Shown in pieces: positions 63,301 to 64,000 of a DNA stretch of 64,000 bases. Below the pieces are notes generated by a model. The model was not told the DNA's origin and ran no database searches. It worked only from the letters and a program-made list of their open reading frames with translations. A program made the position numbers and the translations under genes. Position 1 is the stretch's first letter, and each line of letters opens with the position of its first letter. Origin of the DNA: Mactromeris polynyma (lineage: Eukaryota; Mollusca; Bivalvia; Venerida; Mactridae); NCBI GenBank assembly GCA_032209605.1, contig JASFXZ010000035.1:4469001-4533000 (forward strand). The letters are read 5' to 3'.

Positions 63301-64000
63301 ATTAATTATCCAAGTCAAACGAATTAGTAAAGAAAAAGCATTACCATTGAATATTGTATTTCCTGTTACTTTCATAGTAAGTGCACTTCCGAAATTTGGT
63401 CTGGCAGAGAAAGTGAAGTTTACTTCAGCAAATGTCAAAGGTTCCCCGATATGAACGATGTATTTTACAGTTGCTGCATACGTAGAAAATGTTGGGTCAT
63501 GACTTGAAATAAACAGAAACTGTAAACAATGCATGCATACATCATTCAAAATAGTTTTCTAACCTAGTTGCATGGAAAATCCAAATACATTTGTGTCAAA
63601 TGTTCTGACAATTAAACATGTGCTATTACGATGATATATTGGAACTTCAATTAAGCGACATACTCCAAGTGATTTTTTTAATTGTAAAAAAATATATTTT
63701 GGCCCACTGCAATTTCCTTGCACTGAAATCTCTGTATTATTATGAAAATCAGTGATATCGTTGTCACCATTACCATCATCATCATTATCATCATCATTAA
63801 CAGTATTCTTACTGTGGTCTTCGTAAGGAAGCACTTACTAATACACGGTGTTTGATAAGAAGTGTGTAATAAGTATCCATGACACAATAGAATATTGTTA
63901 TACGAGACTGACCTTATATATATGGATTGATTCAGCACCTCGATGGTTTGAAATATCTCTGACATAACTGTTTCATTTGATGTTGATGGTACCGTTACGC
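45268..64000 (-). CDS. Large cbEGF / SEA-like single-pass membrane protein (5' end outside window)
   Basis: Twenty-five exons join in phase (high to low): 64000+-63913, 63502-63345, 62979-62839, 62037-61900, 61513-61373, 60838-60698, 59920-59771, 59408-59265, 58888-58745, 58204-58116, 57231-57155, 56359-56037, 55271-55134, 54640-54503, 53111-52968, 52436-52345, 52021-51939, 51560-51295, 50117-49983, 49586-49511, 48987-48932, 48677-48593, 47483-47343, 46724-46352 and 45381-45268. They give about 1190 residues: three SEA-like modules, 14 EGF-like domains (10 with a D-(I/V/K)-(D/N)-E-C calcium-binding start), one transmembrane helix and a ~200-residue tail. It should be a cell-surface adhesion or signalling receptor. 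EGF exons are nearly all phase 1-1, so domains can be added or lost without breaking the frame. The signal peptide and N-terminus lie beyond 64000. Orthologue not recognised. Confidence 0.85.
46352..46724 (-). CDS. EGF receptor gene: cytoplasmic low-complexity tail exon
   Basis: 124 codons rich in Gly, Asn, Pro, Ser, Arg and Tyr (for example [20 protein letters not shown] and [20 protein letters not shown]). Several Tyr lie next to Pro (PDYEP, PDYRS), which could be kinase or SH2/PTB docking sites. That is inference; no enzyme domain is present. Acceptor CATCACAG, donor GTAAGA. Confidence 0.85.
47343..47483 (-). CDS. EGF receptor gene: juxtamembrane exon
   Basis: Encodes (R)[19 protein letters not shown] and then [20 protein letters not shown]. 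It is basic just after the membrane helix, as expected for a stop-transfer region, then mixed charge with two or three Tyr. Both splice sites are canonical and phases match the neighbours. Confidence 0.85.
47525..47690 (+). repeat. Repeat R1, plus-strand copy in EGF-gene intron
   Basis: TATGGTCGGCCATGCCATTC, CCTTGCACCTCCTCAAATG, GGATGTCTGTGTGGGGAGGC and CTTATGTATGTGGCGTTCCC: the R1 consensus in plus orientation. Confidence 0.7.
48593..48677 (-). CDS. EGF receptor gene: transmembrane exon
   Basis: Encodes [20 protein letters not shown] and then IVVFVVCR, a single hydrophobic helix of ~24 residues, followed by Arg/Trp/Arg on the cytoplasmic side. Acceptor TTTTTTACAG, donor GTGAGG. Confidence 0.9.
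48932..50117 (-). CDS. EGF receptor gene: membrane-proximal EGF domains (3 exons)
   Basis: Exon 50117-49983 is a calcium-binding EGF ([22 protein letters not shown]). Exons 49586-49511 and 48987-48932 together make one EGF-like domain ([14 protein letters not shown], then [15 protein letters not shown]). Here the domain is split by an intron within the fifth-sixth Cys region, unlike the one-exon-per-EGF pattern elsewhere in the gene. Confidence 0.85.
49670..49865 (-). repeat. Repeat R1, minus-strand copy in EGF-gene intron
   Basis: TTGCTACAGGGAATGCCACA, ACATAAGACAGTGTCTCCCC, TCCGGGAAAACAACAGTCCA and AATACGCAAGGGAACAGG match the R1 core. Confidence 0.7.
50375..50640 (-). repeat. Repeat R1, minus-strand copy with internal partial duplication
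   Basis: AAGGAACGCCACATTCATAA starts one copy. A second start (AAGTTGCTACAGGGAGTG) and two passes of TCCGGGAAAACA.CA follow within 120 bases, then GGCGCAAGGAATGGCCTGAC and TTTAATGGATGAAGTA. One R1 copy is inserted into or partly duplicated within another. Confidence 0.65.
51295..52436 (-). CDS. EGF receptor gene: SEA-like module C (3 exons)
   Basis: Exons 52436-52345 ([19 protein letters not shown]), 52021-51939 ([18 protein letters not shown]) and 51560-51295 ([23 protein letters not shown] and an EGF-like domain [14 protein letters not shown]). A strand, amphipathic region, W-I-E-I strand, then K-Y-I-V strand order recalls a SEA fold, but identity is not certain. The junction between exons creates ARRKRQ, a furin-type site, between the WIEI and KYIV strands, where SEA domains are often cleaved. 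Confidence 0.7.
52968..55271 (-). CDS. EGF receptor gene: block of three cbEGF domains
   Basis: Exons 55271-55134 ([20 protein letters not shown]), 54640-54503 ([20 protein letters not shown]) and 53111-52968 ([20 protein letters not shown]), one calcium-binding EGF domain each. Lengths are 138, 138 and 144 nt and all are phase 1 at both ends. GNWSCGC recurs in two of them, indicating fairly recent duplication. Confidence 0.88.
53215..53487 (-). repeat. tRNA-derived SINE, META-domain-like
   Basis: Within an intron of the EGF gene. The minus strand carries an A box TTAGTCCGGTGGTTAGAG, a B box GGGTTCGATTC, then a body with CAGTAGTTAC, GGAAAACTGGCAAGGGCAAC and TATATAATTTGAAAAC. The body is reminiscent of the conserved central domain of metazoan META-type SINEs known in bivalves. 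That comparison is from memory. Confidence 0.5.
56037..58204 (-). CDS. EGF receptor gene: SEA-like module B (3 exons)
   Basis: Exons 58204-58116 ([18 protein letters not shown]), 57231-57155 ([20 protein letters not shown]) and 56359-56037 ([15 protein letters not shown], then a long linker and an EGF-like domain [19 protein letters not shown]). Exon phases 1-0-2-1 are identical to module C. No dibasic cleavage site is made at the WIEI/KYIV junction here. The first intron of the module (57232-58115) has absorbed the interrupted CGGCGCAGCC repeat. Confidence 0.72.
56375..56525 (-). repeat. Repeat R1 copy directly upstream of an EGF-gene exon
   Basis: R1 core (AACAGGGAACGCCACATATA, CAATGTCTCCCCCACACTGA) ends within ~25 bases of the acceptor of exon 56359-56037. 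The polypyrimidine tract is therefore short (TTTGTCTGGCTAATTATAG) and may be weak. Confidence 0.55.
57575..57850 (+). repeat. CGGCGCAGCCGTACTAAC repeat interrupted by a MITE
   Basis: The same family as 36430-36620. An ~86 bp GTAAACCAAT..ATTGGTTAAC element (57629-57714) plus a few extra bases separates TTTTGCTATTTG from TTTTGAATCTGGAGTGACCA, which are close together in the other copy. Confidence 0.65.
58745..62037 (-). CDS. EGF receptor gene: block of six cbEGF domains
   Basis: One domain per exon: 62037-61900 ([17 protein letters not shown]), 61513-61373 ([18 protein letters not shown]), 60838-60698 ([19 protein letters not shown]), 59920-59771 ([17 protein letters not shown]), 59408-59265 ([18 protein letters not shown]) and 58888-58745 ([20 protein letters not shown]). 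All are phase 1-1. The third domain has Lys in place of Ile/Val in the calcium motif (DKDEC). The donor of 61900 is GTTAAC, a non-consensus but GT site. Confidence 0.88.
60890..61100. mobile_element. Diverged relative of the TGACGTCA-arm MITE
   Basis: Matches 42861-43101 through ATGACGTCATTTC, ATGTCACTATTT, AGCAGGAAACAA, TTTACTCCATATGGTCA, TTTTCATATTGCCATA, ACAGTCAGTACAT, TTTTCTGGAAATTACGTCAC. The outer arms have decayed. It sits in an intron of the EGF gene. Confidence 0.7.
62165..62332. repeat. Two-copy 84 bp tandem duplication
   Basis: Two head-to-tail 84 bp units (TTTATTGTAGGTATGAATAG to CACTTTGTCTGACC) differ at only a couple of bases, so the duplication is recent. It lies in an intron of the EGF gene. 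Confidence 0.9.
62839..64000 (-). CDS. EGF receptor gene: SEA-like module A (partial) and first EGF
   Basis: Exons 64000+-63913 ([20 protein letters not shown]), 63502-63345 ([14 protein letters not shown], then [12 protein letters not shown]) and 62979-62839 ([30 protein letters not shown]-like without a clear Ca motif). The KYIV strand and its phase-2 entry match modules B and C, but here the EGF is on its own exon. The donor of 63913 is GTCAGT. The start of the module is outside the window. Confidence 0.7.
63045..63212 (+). repeat. Repeat R1, plus-strand copy in EGF-gene intron
   Basis: TTTATGGTCGGCCAGGCCAT, CCTTACGCCCCTGTTCCCTT, TTGCACCTCCTCAATGTCTG and GGTCTGTGTGGGAAG to CTAGCAACTTATTCTCTC. 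Confidence 0.7.
63764..63800. repeat. ATC/TCA microsatellite
   Basis: A short imperfect (ATC)n run (CCATCATCATCATTATCATC) in the intron between the first two EGF-gene exons of the window. Confidence 0.8.

Noticed and set aside
63559..63834. Minus-strand frame between the first two EGF-gene exons as an extra exon
   Set aside because: Direct joining of 63913 to 63502 keeps phase and matches the module pattern; the frame is partly microsatellite.

Overview
The window is eukaryotic, AT-rich animal DNA. It has short phase-matched exons with GT-AG introns, one long intronless zinc-finger reading frame, and a dense mix of short TIR elements, tRNA-derived SINE-like repeats and tandem repeats. A lophotrochozoan, most likely a bivalve mollusc, fits best. 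The grounds are an EGF-rich receptor phosphatase locus, a large EGF transmembrane gene, and repeats carrying phrases I associate with bivalve genomes (for example GGTCAAAAACTAGGTCAC-like and TTACCAAACTTGGTGAAAAT-like). Species cannot be fixed from the sequence.

Layout. (1) 981-5372, + strand: the last eight exons of a receptor-type protein tyrosine phosphatase, covering the end of D1 and a complete D2 that looks catalytically weakened. (2) 9739-11824, + strand: a signal-peptide exon, a Cys-rich MEGF/SREC-like exon and a transmembrane exon, joined by matching phases. Downstream lie an isolated D1 phosphatase exon (12883-12986) and a broken copy of the penultimate D2 exon (13538-13624) with its intron. 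I read this as a tandem, decaying paralogue of the first receptor. Its relic is interrupted by a nested pair of repeats, including a ~2 kb TIR element. (3) 16-30 kb: gene-poor and repeat-rich, with a 1.1 kb duplicated segment carrying a tRNA-like head, ~160 bp tandem repeats with dimeric order, and a block with a perfect 33 bp inverted repeat. (4) 30306-34091, + strand: a 1261-residue N-terminal C2H2 zinc-finger protein with a probable 2.2 kb 3'UTR. (5) 36-45 kb: no recognised gene; a five-copy perfect 30 bp minisatellite, a pre-miRNA-like hairpin and MITEs. (6) 45268 to beyond 64000, - strand: a 25-exon (5'-incomplete) type I membrane protein with 14 EGF-like domains, three copies of a SEA-like module, one transmembrane helix and a Gly/Pro/Ser/Tyr-rich tail.

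Functionally the window joins two receptor-like systems: a MEGF-type receptor phosphatase locus and a large cbEGF/SEA-like adhesion-type receptor. No direct link between them can be shown. The most notable points are the decaying receptor-phosphatase duplicate, the repeated three-exon SEA-like cassette, the duplicated last exon of the EGF gene, and the hairpin at 39203-39284.
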